From contig CANTFL010001486.1 in assembly GCA_947650285.1 (NCBI GenBank), positions 248,001-312,000 on the forward strand: a stretch of 64,000 bases of DNA, in the 5' to 3' direction. Positions 1 through 11,800 of the stretch are shown here, in pieces. Made by a program: the position numbers and the translations under genes. The notes beneath the pieces are model-generated. The model made no database searches. It saw nothing but the letters and a program-made list of their open reading frames with translations, and was not told the DNA's origin. Source of the stretch: Hyaloperonospora brassicae (lineage: Eukaryota; Oomycota; Peronosporomycetes; Peronosporales; Peronosporaceae). Within the stretch, counting starts at the first letter, position 1; each line of letters opens with the position of its first letter.

Positions 1-2092
1 GCGAACAAGAGGGTCGTCCACACCCTCTCAGCGGCAGCAGCAGTCCGCGCCAAAATGAGACGGCGCGTTGACCGATGCAGTGCAAAGATAGCTCAACTTT
101 TCTACGCAATGTCGATCGAAACACGACACGATGGCGCGTGTCGGTGTCACTCAGAAGAATGGCTAAAAGTTGCATACGTACGGATCAACTGCCGAGTATG
201 CTGTCGGAAGCGGAAGACAACACAAACAGCTTGCGCGTGCTGTTCACGGTGCACTCGCTTGCCAGTGCACAGCGTCTGTCAATCACGAATCGTATCGACC
301 GATGCCGATCAATACGTCGCCGAAGAGGAGCGGAGCACGTAGCGACAAGTCAGCAAAAAGGCCGCACAGTTTTGGCCCCCTCCTCCGCCAGTACTCTGTC
401 AGAGTCTGCCGTGAGCGCTGATCGACAAGTGCGACTGACGCAAATGCCGACGCTGCACGGACACGTTGGTCCAACTTGCGAGCCAGCGGCGCTTTTCGTG
501 ACTTCAAGCGAAAGCTGATCTGGAACCTGGCGCACCTTCTGCTGTTATCAGAGAAATAGTTCGATTGGTCTGCCGTTCTGGTTTCAGTTTGTACTTCGCA
601 GATGTTGTAACTGCTTTGGCGATAGAAAAGAGGCTTTCGAGTAGAAGAAGGACCCGCTCCTGCGCATAGGGACAAAAGAAGAGACCCATATGATTGCCGA
701 CAGCGTGTCTCGCGCCTTACTCGTCGCGCAAAACGTAGCGGCAATTTCTTCGAACACTGGGCTCTTCCTTCGCTACTGCTGCTGCTGCACATCTCTGAGC
801 TGCGAAGGTAAAGCGGCACAACTGGCTTTAGAGCTCAGTGCGTTCTGCTGACTCGTGCAGGCCGCCTCGTGCCCGGCGACGCCCAAGTCATAGAAGCTGC
901 GGTTGCTGCGCGAGCGAAGCTATACGCTGGAAGAACTTCGTGCGCACGAGTAGACCGCAAGTGCTTTTGTATGGATGACTGGCAAATGTCTGCGAGCTTA
1001 CAAGGACGTGGCGTCGAACAGGGTCTGCTCCCGCCTTCGGAGAAATCCTCCCGCTTGTCCTCCCGGCTCACGTTGCGGGATGACCTGCCCGCCGTATGCT
1101 GCGTCGGCCGCGCAACTGCTGAAGCTCGGACCATTCGTGCGTAGCAGCTTAAGCGGGAAGCAGCTCGATCGTCTATCCTTTATGCACTTCATAGGTTGTT
1201 TGGTCAAGAGTGTGGTAGTGAACCGCTCGGGACATATCATGTCGCTTGGGTCTTGATGTCGCTGCGGCGATGATGACTGGCAGCGGAGTCAGCAGCTGAA
1301 CATTCGCTATGCGACCGCCCGCCACGTGTGTGCAATCCATACCGCTGGCTGCAACCAAAGACTATCCTGCGAAAGCGTGGTACGATGCCAACATAGAGCT
1401 CGTCCCTATTGCATGCACCGGTGCACCTCTCAATCCCAGCTCTGCCCTTGTCGCGGCCATTAGGGGGCGTGCGTTCGGGCGGGTTCGGGTGGGGGCACAC
1501 TCCAACGTGATTGACGCATTGCGGATTTCCAAAGATCGTGCACCTGTACAGACAGAAAGGGCAGCTGAAGCCAGCGCGGCTGGCTGTGTGATGTTTCCTT
1601 CGGCAGCGGATCCCCCAGCGCTCGTCGAGCCTTATCCCCCGATGTGCACTATATTTTGACATCAGCCTCTCGATAAAGGGAGCCAATCGTGTCGCATAGG
1701 ATCAGTGGTACCACGCTTACTCACGCGCGCACACACACACACACATTCACACACCTCAACCCCCGCCCCCACCTTGTTCTTCTGCTGCTCGTGCTCGTGG
1801 ATGCGAAAAACCTCACGCGCGGCCACTGTCGAAATCGACTCGATCTTGTCTTTCGTAGCGTGGACGAGCCAGCGCCGCCGCGCAAGTCGGTTCCCGTCGA
1901 AAAACCTCAGCTCCGTCCCATCGGCTGAAAGCGCCAACAACAACCACTGGAGGCAGCAGCAGCTGCTGCAGTGGTCGAATAGTAGTGGACGGACGGACGA
2001 CAGATCGATCAATCGATCGACAAATCGATCAGTCAGTGGGTACATTCGCAGGCCGTCCCCCCTCCTCCTCCTCCTCCTCCTCCAGTCGGTTC
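1..2092. other. Intergenic region upstream of H+-ATPase A, no gene recognised
   Basis: I see no convincing gene here. The open frames on both strands are short and low in recognisable motifs. A CA-rich microsatellite lies at about 1,724-1,754, and GATC/GAAT-rich simple sequence at about 2,000-2,035 leads into a CCT-rich tract at 2,058-2,083, just ahead of the core promoter of the H+-ATPase gene. Pyrimidine-rich tracts next to the transcription start are common in front of strongly expressed oomycete genes (general knowledge). Confidence 0.5.
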
Positions 2093-2110
2093 TTCATTCC
2101 GCAATTTGCC
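2093..2110 (+). promoter_or_regulatory. Oomycete core promoter (Inr + flanking element) of H+-ATPase A
   Basis: The sequence reads TTCATTCCGCAATTTGCC, which fits the oomycete initiator (YCATTYY) followed directly by the flanking promoter region (CAATTTNNC). It lies 227 bp before the ATG at 2,320, so the 5' UTR would be about 220 nt. The match is seen directly; transcription from it is inferred from the known motif. Confidence 0.8.
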
Positions 2111-2319
2111 GTCTCCGTCCGACCGCTGCGCCTTTTGCCCCGTCGTCCGTTTCCGTTTCGCGTTTCCTTTCCGTCAAGAGACGCTCGACGCAGTCAGTCA
2201 GTCGCCCGAGCGCTTGCGGCCTTTGACGGACGCACCGACCGACCAACCGACCGGCCGACGAACCTACTGACTGCCTCTTCTTCGGCTACGCTCCCGACTC
2301 CTGCCGTCCAAACCTCATC

Positions 2320-5300
2320 ATGGCTACTGGAGGACGCGCGTCGTACATGTCGCTCGCGACGCCCAACGACGTCAAGAACTACACGAACGACGTGGGTCAG
2401 GTCCAGTGGGCGCAAGTGCCGCTGAACGCCGCGCTGGACAAGCTCAAGTCGTCCCGTGAAGGGCTGACGTCCCACGAAGCCGAGAAGCGCCTGGCCGAGT
2501 ACGGGCCGAACAAGCTGCCGGAGGAGAAGGTGAACAAGTTTACGCTCTTCATGGGCTTCATGTGGAACCCGCTGTCGTGGGCCATGGAAGTCGCCGCGGT
2601 GCTGTCGATCGTGCTGCTCGACTATGCCGACTTTGCGCTCATCCTGTTCCTACTGCTGCTGAACGCCGTCATTGGCTACTTGGAAGAGGTGCAGGCGGGC
2701 GACGCCGTGTCCGCCCTCATGGGCCAACTGGCGCCCGAGGCCAAAGTGTTCCGCGACGGCGAGATCAAGAACATTCCAGCAGACCTGCTCGTTCCTGGCG
2801 ACGTGATCCGCGTGCGTCTCGGTGACGTGATCCCGGCTGACCTCAAGTTTCTCGAGGGCGACGCTGTCAAAGTGGACCAGTCGTCGCTCACGGGCGAGTC
2901 GCTGCCTGTGACCAAGCACGAAGGCGACGAGGGCTACTCTGGCTCGGTCGTGAAGCAGGGCGAGATTGAGGCCGTGGTGACCAGCACGGGCATCAACACG
3001 TTCCTGGGCCGCGCTGCTGAGAAGATCGCGTCTGCGGACTCGCACGGCCGTCTCCAGATGGTGCTGACGACTGTGGGCAACTTTTGCATGGTGTCGATCC
3101 TGTTTTGGTGTGTGGTGGAGCTGCTCGTGCAAATGGCGGGCCGCTCGTCGCAGAACCCGTGCGTGATCGTGACGGACGGCTGCCTGGGCGTCGCCAACAT
3201 CCTCGTGCTGATCGTTGGCGGTATTCCAGTGGCCATGCCGACTGTACTGTCGGTGACGCTCGCCATCGGTTCGTCGGCTCTGGCCAAAGAGAACGCTATC
3301 GTGACTCGTCTGACGTGCATTGAAGAGATGGCATCGATGGAGGTGCTCTGCTCGGACAAGACGGGCACGTTGACGCTGAACCAGCTGTCGGTGGACCTGG
3401 ACAACCTGATCCCGTACAACAACTTCTCGACCAGCGACATCCTCAAGTACGGCGCTCTGTCGGCGCGCACGGAGAACAATGAGGCCATTGACGTTGTGTG
3501 CCACAACACGTACCCGGGCCACGCGACGATGTGGAAGGAGTACACGCTGTTGCACTACACGCCGTTCGACCCCACGACGAAGCGCACGATTGCCAAGCTG
3601 AAGGACAACAAGACGGGCGAGATCTTCCGTGCCGTGAAGGGCGCCCCTCAGGTGGTGCTGGACATGGACGTGAACGCGGATTCGCTTCGCACGGAGGTCG
3701 AAGAGCGCATCGACGAGTTTGCTTCGCGCGGCTACCGTGGTCTCGGCGTGGGTATCTCTCGCAGCGGCGACGTTCCAATGGAGGAGTGCGAGTGGCATAT
3801 GATTGGTCTGCTGCCGCTGTTCGACCCGCCTCGTCACGACACGGCCGACACTGTGAAGAAGGCCATTGCTCTGGGCATCGCGGTGAAGATGGTCACGGGT
3901 GATCAGAAGGCCATTGCCGTGGAGACTTGCCGTCAGCTGGGAATGCCGACCAACATCTTGGACACTTCTTTCTTCAACACTGCCCCGGCGCCTGGACTGA
4001 ACCTGGCGCAGATGATCTACGACACGGACGGCTTTGCCCAGGTGTTCCCCGAGCACAAGTTTGAGATCGTGAAGCACCTGCAGTCGCTCGACAAGGTGGT
4101 GGGTATGACGGGTGACGGCGTGAACGACGCCCCAGCCCTGGCTCAGGCCGACATTGGTATTGCGGTGGACGACGCGACTGACGCCGCTCGTGCCGCCGCG
4201 GACATTGTGCTCGTTTCTCCTGGTCTGAGTGTCATCATCACGGCCATCCGCATGAGCCGCGAGATCTTCTTGCGCATGAAGAACTACGCCATGTACTCGA
4301 TCGCCATGACGGTGCGTATCGTGTTCACGTTCGGCATCCTGACGGTAGCGTGGAACTGGTACTTCCCTCCGATTCTCGTGGTGATTCTGGCCATCCTGAA
4401 CGACGGCACGATCCTGACGATCTCGAAGGACAACGTGGTTGCGTCGCCGTATCCGGACTCGTGGAAGCTGAAGGAGGTGTTTATTTCGTCAATCTCATTC
4501 GGCCTGTGGCTGACACTGTCGACGATCGTGCTGTTCGCTATTGTCATCAACTCGAGTGGTTTCGAGAGCACTGGTGTTGAGAACTTGTGCGTGAGCTGCA
4601 TGAAGGACGAGTGCCACGACTTTTTCCAGGACCAGTACCAGCAGTGTGTGATGGAAAACAACGCGACTGGGTGTGGCGAGATGACAGGCAGCGTGCCTCA
4701 AGCCGCCAGCTTGCAAGATGTGGGCACGTTCCGTCAACGCGCTGTCAACGCTTACTGGACGCGTTACGAAAATATGTATGACTCGCGCTCCCAGCTGTTT
4801 GAGGACCTGTCGGACGTGCACCTCAATTCGCTGCCGAACGATGTGAAGCCGTCGGCAGAGGTCGCGTACAACCAGTATGTGTATGCGTACACGTTGGGTG
4901 TTGGTGGCGCCGCGTACGAGGGCAACTACAACGTGTTCACTGCTGCCCAGTTGGGCCAGGGTGTGACCTTCATCGGCAACGACGAGGTGCCCCTTACGAA
5001 CGAGGTCAGCTTCTGCGACTACGTGTGGGGTTTCAGCAACTGGAACTCGACGTGGACGCGCGACAACGAGATGATCGGCCCCGGCATCCAGCGCAAGGAA
5101 GGCGTGCTGCGGTCGCTGGTGTACCTGCAGGTGTCCATCTCTGGCCAGGCTCTGATCTTTGTAACGCGCACGGCCGGCAGCAACAACTGGTTCTTTGCCG
5201 AGAAGCCGTGCAATCTCCTGCTGATCGCGTTCGTGTTCGCCCAGGTCGTTGCGTCGGTCGTGGGCTGGATCGGTTTCGGCGGCTACCCGACGGACCGCAT

Positions 5301-5526
5301 TGCTGTGATTGGGTGCGGCGGCGGCTACACGCTGATCGCGTGGCTGTGGTCCATCTTGTGGCAGTTCCCGCTCGACGTGCTCAAGTTTGTGGTGAATTAC
5401 ATCTTGACGAAGAACGCGTACGCGAGCAAGGCGTTCACCGAGCGCATCAATGCAGGCCACCCGACAATGAAGCACTCGGCGGTGACGAACACGCAGCGTT
5501 CGATCCGTGCTAGCCGCACCGTCTAG
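2320..5526 (+). CDS. PMA1: Plasma-membrane P-type H+-ATPase, copy A (1,068 aa)
   Basis: A P3A-type ATPase that pumps protons out of the cell using ATP and so sets the membrane potential used for nutrient uptake. It is intronless and starts at the ATG that follows the Inr promoter. Motifs seen in order: actuator motif TGES (about residues 191-194), phosphorylation motif CSDKTGTLT with the catalytic Asp at about 346, MVTGDQKAIA, and the hinge GDGVNDAPAL from about 598. Hydrophobic segments fit ten membrane helices. Between the last helices there is a long Cys- and Asn-rich insert (about residues 745-905) that fungal and plant pumps lack; an insert of about this size and a total of 1,068 residues are, as I recall, features of the Phytophthora enzyme PnPMA1. 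The C-terminus is short, without a plant-like long autoinhibitory tail. A near-identical paralogue lies inverted at 53,290-56,526. Confidence 0.97.
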   Translation: MATGGRASYMSLATPNDVKNYTNDVGQVQWAQVPLNAALDKLKSSREGLTSHEAEKRLAEYGPNKLPEEKVNKFTLFMGFMWNPLSWAMEVAAVLSIVLLDYADFALILFLLLLNAVIGYLEEVQAGDAVSALMGQLAPEAKVFRDGEIKNIPADLLVPGDVIRVRLGDVIPADLKFLEGDAVKVDQSSLTGESLPVTKHEGDEGYSGSVVKQGEIEAVVTSTGINTFLGRAAEKIASADSHGRLQMVLTTVGNFCMVSILFWCVVELLVQMAGRSSQNPCVIVTDGCLGVANILVLIVGGIPVAMPTVLSVTLAIGSSALAKENAIVTRLTCIEEMASMEVLCSDKTGTLTLNQLSVDLDNLIPYNNFSTSDILKYGALSARTENNEAIDVVCHNTYPGHATMWKEYTLLHYTPFDPTTKRTIAKLKDNKTGEIFRAVKGAPQVVLDMDVNADSLRTEVEERIDEFASRGYRGLGVGISRSGDVPMEECEWHMIGLLPLFDPPRHDTADTVKKAIALGIAVKMVTGDQKAIAVETCRQLGMPTNILDTSFFNTAPAPGLNLAQMIYDTDGFAQVFPEHKFEIVKHLQSLDKVVGMTGDGVNDAPALAQADIGIAVDDATDAARAAADIVLVSPGLSVIITAIRMSREIFLRMKNYAMYSIAMTVRIVFTFGILTVAWNWYFPPILVVILAILNDGTILTISKDNVVASPYPDSWKLKEVFISSISFGLWLTLSTIVLFAIVINSSGFESTGVENLCVSCMKDECHDFFQDQYQQCVMENNATGCGEMTGSVPQAASLQDVGTFRQRAVNAYWTRYENMYDSRSQLFEDLSDVHLNSLPNDVKPSAEVAYNQYVYAYTLGVGGAAYEGNYNVFTAAQLGQGVTFIGNDEVPLTNEVSFCDYVWGFSNWNSTWTRDNEMIGPGIQRKEGVLRSLVYLQVSISGQALIFVTRTAGSNNWFFAEKPCNLLLIAFVFAQVVASVVGWIGFGGYPTDRIAVIGCGGGYTLIAWLWSILWQFPLDVLKFVVNYILTKNAYASKAFTERINAGHPTMKHSAVTNTQRSIRASRTV

Positions 5527-6845
5527 AAAGAGGGTGTGTCTCGGATTGTGCACCAAAGCGGGCAGCAGCCGTTGGGAGGTCATTTGCAGATTCTTGGCAG
5601 TCTATCGCAGCGTATGAAGAGAGCACAGAGCTGCGTCGCGGGTACGACTGATGGCGAAACGCATTGTGGAGCTCGTGCAAGTTGATGCGAGGAGCCACGC
5701 GAGGCCGTTGCACTGCAAGTAGTATTACTTAGTCAGTAGGAAGGGGTAAAAATGATACTCGTTTTCCTTGTACTTCGGGCACTCGTTTGCACATGTCGCC
5801 GATTGATCGATCGATCGATCGTCGGTGGCAATAAGACGACTCCGTCCGACTCTTCCCGCACTGCCGACGACAAGAGCAGCGAGCGTCGAGACCCCACGGC
5901 CATGACGACTTACCCGCCATGTAGTATGGAATGGAAAGCTCAAGCCATCGTCGGCTGATTGCTTGTCGCTACAACTTCTGACTTTGCCACTCTCCATGCA
6001 GCACACACACCTCCCCATGTTGCCGGGAAGATGGACATGTGAGGTGCAAGTAGGCGACGCCGAAGCGGTAACACTGCGACGAAGCCCACGCTCGGAAGTA
6101 GGTCGACCAAGCGGCTGAAGACCACATGTCCAGCAAGCAGATTTCCCCGACGACCATACAAATGATCGTTTCCATTGGCGTGTTGTCCTCCGGTCGGATC
6201 TTTCGTAGCTGCTTCGAGCGCTTTGTACAGCGACAAAGGAGAAGCTATCGGTCAATCAGCATACAGCGTGTTGCAGCTGCTTCACTTGGCGAGCAGACCA
6301 AGAGATAGATCGACGACGTGCAGGTTTTGACCGTTAAAGGTAAAGTACACGTTTTGTCAGGCAACATCGAGGGACAACCGACGCGTCAAAGTTGAGGCAC
6401 GTCGGGATAGGTATCGATGAAGACGGATACGCAATGAGTGCAGAGGCATTGCAGGGGAAAGTAAAAGACAGTCGCTAAGACAGCTGACAGACGACGCTGC
6501 GGTAAATGAATAGTCGCCGCATGTTGCGAGCAAGAGGCGCTGGAATGTGCTTGTCAGCTCTACTGTTCGACACGTCCAGTCCGTCTCCTCGTGGCTGCCA
6601 TAGACGTCAGTCGAACGCAACTAAATCTAACGCCTGCGTTCTATTCTTTTGTGGCTGACACACTATTGTAGTTACAACAAGGATAGGTCAGCCACACGCT
6701 CGCTCGCCGCGGTTCAATCGACGGGTCGACTCGACGTACCCCCGTTACAGTCGGCTGTAACTTCGTTGCCGAGCGTCTTTTCGATTACAGCCGACTCTAA
6801 TGCAAAAGCACCTCACAAGTTCGCGGAAGCAGCTGCAACGACCAC
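5527..6845. other. Intergenic region between H+-ATPase A and RPAIN
   Basis: No supported gene. A short (GATC)n tract lies at about 5,804-5,822. On the minus strand around 5,950-6,240 two overlapping frames carry hydrophobic stretches, but neither has a good ATG-started frame or a family match, so I do not call a gene; a decayed membrane-protein fragment is possible. Confidence 0.4.
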
Positions 6846-7810
6846 ATGGCCGTTGTCTCGGACGTGGACGGCGCTCGTCGACGCAGCGGACGACCTCCGA
6901 GCGCGACTTCGGACGTCGCACGGCCCCTCATGCTGCTGCCGCCTGCCCACCGCTCGCCGCTGAAGCGCCCGTCGCTGTCTCCGCCCGTATGGAAAGACCA
7001 GCTCCGCCGTCGCTGTTTCCAGCGCCTTCAACGAGACCGTAACCAGTTACTGGCGAAACTGCGACGTGCCGACGGCCGCACGAGCGTCACGGAGGAGATG
7101 CAGCAGCTCGTGGCCCACGTCTCCTCGTGCGCCTCTTCGGCTGCTTCCGTCGACGACCTGCTGCTGCTAGGGAAGCTGACCGAGAGCGACTACTTGGAGA
7201 TCGTGCACGCGCTGGAGGACGCGCTGCGACAAGACGAGGAAGAGGAGGAGCTGTCGCACATGGCGGCGCTCGAGGACGCCGAGCTAGAGGCCATGCTGGC
7301 TGGTCTGGAGCTGGGGGGACCGCTGCAGGAGCAGGGACCGGATGCTGTTGCTGGCGGTCGAGCGCTGTGTGAGGGGGGCACGACCGCTCTGGACATTTCC
7401 GTGCTGTGTCCTCAGTGCAAGACTGGGTACCTGAGAGAAGGGAAGCTCGACGAAGCAGCAGAAGCAGCAGTGGCGCTTCCCTTTCTCTCTTGTTGCTGCG
7501 GCTTCACGTTCCGCGTCCAGCACGAGCGTCACAGAGTGCTGGAGGAGTTCCAAGACAAGATTGTGGACGCGTTCGTGACGCATCGGTACGACAGGTGCAT
7601 GTACCCAGCGACTCGTGTTTGTCATCGACTCTCTACTGACCCGAACTGTTTTTACTGCTGCTGTTGTTGTTGTTGTTGTCCATGTACCGCAGAGACGTGT
7701 GCAGTGCCGACCCGACGTTCGAGAAGATGGTCAAGAATGTGCAGGACAATGGACCGGACGTGCTCTGCATCAGGTGCACGGCCTGTAAGTGCGACTACGC
7801 GCTGCCGTAA
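6846..7810 (+). CDS. RPAIN: RPA-interacting protein homologue (two exons)
   Basis: Homologue of RPAIN/RIP-alpha, which binds replication protein A and carries it into the nucleus. The N-terminal signature is clear: PPVWKDQLRRRCFQRLQ at about residues 44-60 matches the family's basic helix. An acidic central part (DALRQDEEEEE) follows, and then a Cys-rich C-terminal zinc-binding region (CPQC, CCCG). The open frame runs into low-complexity Cys codons, which shows an intron. Exon 1 ends at 7,585 or 7,594, the acceptor is at 7,691-7,692, and exon 2 (from 7,693) ends in CIRCTACKC and the stop at 7,808-7,810. Both donors keep frame: the shorter gives HR-DVCSAD, the longer HRYDR-DVCSAD. The intron contains a CTG/TTG microsatellite. 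The gene converges with the TMEM128-like gene only 116 bp away. The family call is strong; the exact donor is not. Confidence 0.85.
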
Positions 7811-7926
7811 CGCTACAACTGCTACAGCTGCTGCTATCTGTCCGTCTGTCTTCGTTATGGATGCTGCCAGGGTCTACGACAAGAGAGCGCGTGTGGGTTG
7901 GGCCGTCTGGTCTGCTGCTGGTTGTG

Positions 7927-8526
7927 CTAAATGGGTGGCACAAAGTGCGCGATCATGAGGGTCCCAATCGAGAGCAGTCCCAGCAGTCCCGGCGTGAACA
8001 AGCCGTACACCGGCCAAAAGGCGCAGACGTAGCTCAAGGCAGCCACACTTCCTGCCACTGTTCCAACGGAGATCACCTTTGGGCAGTAGACGCTCCAGTC
8101 CAACTGAATGCGCTTGATACAGGGCAAGTAGACGGCTAGGTACGCTGTGATACAAACGTTGACCCCCGTGCAGCCGAGCGCTATTTCGAAAAAGCCCCTA
8201 TCGATACAGCGCGAATTAGCGGCCGTATCCCTCTCCCCCGATTCGCAGAAAATAAAGTTGTGGTACCATTTCACGCGCGCGTCAGTCGCGATAACGCGGA
8301 TAAAGTCGGTGCCGTAAGCGACGAGGCCCGCGGCCGCCATCCACAGGAACGCGTGCAGTTGCATGCTCCGCTGAGCTGCTCGCTGTGATCGACTGACGCG
8401 CTGCTGCCGGCAGTCGCTGCTGTTGTCCTCGTCGTCGTCATCACTCTCGTCGCTCTCGCGGTGGTGGGCACGCTGATACGGTCGAGCCGTCATGCCTTTC
8501 ACGGCCGACATCGTACTCAGACTCAT
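7927..8526 (-). CDS. TMEM128: TMEM128-like four-helix membrane protein (199 aa)
   Basis: A small membrane protein with an acidic, Asp/Ser/Arg-rich N-terminal tail (about 55 residues, ESDESDDDDEDN) followed by four hydrophobic segments: about 58-75, 110-130, 145-165 and 172-195. The last two helices with FWPVYGLFTPGLLGLL resemble the conserved C-terminal part of animal TMEM128 (W-x-FFTP-LLL). TMEM128 is an ER-type membrane protein of unknown biochemical role, so no reaction can be assigned. The start is the ATG at 8,526. It is tail-to-tail with RPAIN. The family assignment rests on pattern memory only; the four-helix topology is seen directly. Confidence 0.6.
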   Translation of the reverse strand: MSLSTMSAVKGMTARPYQRAHHRESDESDDDDEDNSSDCRQQRVSRSQRAAQRSMQLHAFLWMAAAGLVAYGTDFIRVIATDARVKWYHNFIFCESGERDTAANSRCIDRGFFEIALGCTGVNVCITAYLAVYLPCIKRIQLDWSVYCPKVISVGTVAGSVAALSYVCAFWPVYGLFTPGLLGLLSIGTLMIAHFVPPI

Positions 8527-8851
8527 TTGATGACTAGATAGATAGGGAGCGGAATAGGGATGCTCGAATACATTAGAGGGGCTTTACTTTCGATCAATAA
8601 GGTCGACATACGGCCGTCTGACGACATCAACAATTCCTCGCACACTGCTGCAACATTCGATCATCCAGATTATAGTACCCGCGTTTGACGTTTGGGTGCA
8701 TGCAAGTGCTATATTATCTGAATTCAGGTACTTTTTTACCGGTCATGTACATGTGCGCATGCGAAGCAGCACCATGGAAGCAAATGTTACAATGTCGAGT
8801 TCGATCGTCACTGCTGCTGCTGCTGCTGCTTGGACGGACAAACCAGAAGCC
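8527..8851. repeat. Short intergenic with CTG microsatellite
   Basis: No gene. A (CTG)n run lies at about 8,811-8,830, just beyond the stop codon of the IML1 gene, so it would fall in its 3' UTR. Confidence 0.6.
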
Positions 8852-11800
8852 TCATACACACCCACGACAATTCGCGCATTGCGACTCGATCGTGGCGCAA
8901 ACCTCTCGGAACAATATCTCAACGGCAGTCGAACCGACAGCACCGTCAACTTTTCGGTCATAGTCGTACCCTGGAATCCAAATGAGTCCGTCGTGAATTA
9001 TCCGCACAAACACGGGCACGCGCCGGTGCATCAGCTGCTTGTACCCACGTTGTCGCCAACTCTCGAGAAGCAAACGAGCAGTGGTCGAAGCCGAGCGGCG
9101 GTGGCGCCGCGCACTGATCTTCGGCTTGGCAGCTGCTGACGTGTCGTGCCCAATGCTGAGACCGTAGCCGATTCCAGTGCCGTCCGCGATGCGTTCGTCA
9201 TCCAGCACGAAGTCGAGGGCTTGAGTCAACACGGCAGTGAACGAGTCCAGTATCTCGACAGGCAGTGGCAGGAAGATGGAAGCTACCAGCGGATGGATCT
9301 GCACGCGCGAGACACTCGAGTACTCTGGCACACGGCGCAAGTCCAAGCCCGCTTGCTTCGCTCGACGCCGTATCGTTCCCACAAACTCGTCTGCTGCAAC
9401 GCCACTGCAGGCCAACCAGCGCACATCCAGGTGGTAACACCGTGAGACGTCCATCGTTTCTTCTAGACGCATCACAACCCATTCCGTCCGCGAGTCCTCC
9501 AGTTTCTTCTTCAGGGCAGGTGACGACGACGACGCGGTCGAGGTCGACATTTTACAAGCCATCTTGAAGCTCAACATGCGACTCTCGGTAAGCGGCACGG
9601 CTCTCTCCGTTTCCTGTGCGTTGTCTGGGCGGTCCGACGACATTTTGATGGTGATACTTTCGCGGTCACCAAATTCCGAAGGAGCGACGCGAGACTGTAG
9701 GTATGCAATGAACTTGGTGAAACTCGATGCGTATGCTGTCAGGGGATCAGCGCTGGGCTTTGCGCACACTGGTGGTACAATTGCGAACCGAACTCGGCGG
9801 CATTTCGTTGTATCTGCCATATCGTCCAGGTAGCCGCAGAGCAAGTTGTCCAGGGCGTTCCAGTTGTCCTCCGGCTGCGGGTACCGGTGGAATAGCTGCT
9901 GGTGTGGCTGGAACGATTGAGTGAGCTCGACCCAAAGCGAGTAAGTGTATGACGTGTAGGCTGCTTTCACGTCATGTGGCTCACGCTGGACAAACCTCTT
10001 GACCTCGACCGTTTGCCGCTCGGCGTCGTAAATAAGCTGGTGAATACGATGCCCCATGCTCAAATGATAGACTCTTTGCCGACTCTCAGAGCGTGATTCA
10101 CCACCTGCCAGCAACGCACGCGAGTCACAGCTTGACACAAGCTGAAAATCACAAGCTAGTCGCTGGCAGATCATCTCGGTCAGCAATTCATCGTGGTTGC
10201 GATACCGCGGCACGCATTCAATCGTCGGTGTCTGAATTGCCGTCGTGGGTAACGTCAGTGTGTAAAATGCTTCCGAGTAGCCCTGGCGCAGCTCTTGGGG
10301 AGACGGAAAGTGATCGGTCGTCAACGGAAGTATGGCCGGCGACGTAAGACTTGTCCAATTTGGTCCGACGAACATTGGCTCGGTATCGTGCATCACCGCA
10401 TCCGGAATCGTGCTGTCCGATGCACGATGGGCTCCATGGCTTGACATGGGAAACAAGTGACTCCAGCGCTGACGGTCGCTCGATAGACGCTTGGACCCGT
10501 GGGCTTTGGCGTAAGAAAACGGGTTCACGATCGCCTTTTGTTGACTGATGGGGGTCAGTCCGAGACTCGTTCCAGATAAAGCCTTGAAGCTCATGCTTCC
10601 AGACACGGCCGGTGCTTTGAAGAAGTCGGACTGATTCCGGCGCAAACCTAGCGGTGAACCCGTGTTGCTCAAATGCCTCTGGCCGCTCGTTGACCTACTA
10701 ATGGAGCCACCGGATCCTCGTGGCGATGAAAGCGCAGGTGAGCGGCCAAACGCTGACGGTACATCCTTCTTCATGATTGCAGCGCGCGCAACAAGTCGGA
10801 AGCCCTCATCTCTCTTGTCCAACGGAGTGCCGTACGGGCTACGATATCTTCGACTCTCGATGGAATGATCGAGCGGCACTTTCAGTGAGCGTGTGAGATG
10901 TGTGTCTGCCCTCGGAAGTGAACGAGGCGCTGCCGCAACGCTGCGATCCGCGTGATCGACCATAGTCGCCTTACTTGACAGTTCTCGTGGCGATAGCAGT
11001 GTCTGGACCATACTGACCCTTTCGCTGGTAAGAGCGCTGTTGTCTTTGTGACAGCTGTCGGCGTTGTCACTACTGCCGCATTGTCTCGGACATTCTGCTT
11101 TCTTTCGTGCATCACGAAGCAACCCCTCGAGACGACCATCGTTGGCAATGGTGACGCTGGTGACATCGCCGTGTTCTTCATTGATTCCCGGTGAAGCAGA
11201 ACCTAGCCGTCGATCACCAAAGTGTCGGTCCGCAGCATATCGACCGTCCGGCACCACAGGCGAGAACACGCTCTCGTCGTAAGCTCGCAATGCTGCTCGC
11301 ACATGTAGTCGACTACTCAGAGTAGCAGACGACTGGTTCGAGGCAAGAATGGGGTCAAAATCCGGAGACCGGCTAAGCTGCAATCGATCTAGCGGAGGTG
11401 TTGATGCCATCGGGTCAAGAAGCGAAGTTGCTGCATACGACATCGGAGGCTGACAGTGCATACTCTTGATTGGCATGATTGCATTGGCAAAGACAGTCAC
11501 TCTTCCACTATCACTGTCATTTGCCCGGCCAGCCTCTTCATCATGCTCAATGGAAGTGGGCATAGTGTCGCGGATACTACCACTGGACCCAGCTTCCGAT
11601 TTTCTGAGCATCAAGTTCCGCAGCACCGTCGGGAAAAGCAGCTTCTCCGATGGCGAAGCAATGTCAAACATCCGAAATGGCGGCAATGGGCAAAAGTGCC
11701 CGTTGCGTTTGGTTTGGCACGTGGAGGAATGCCAAGGATGGCCCTTTTGCTGGTCATGTGGCTTGGACTGATTCGAGTTTGGTGTGGCCGGTGGCTCGGC

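Noticed and set aside
283..819. 178-codon minus-strand frame
   Set aside because: Ser/Arg-rich, no motif, no promoter-like element; probably chance in GC-rich sequence.
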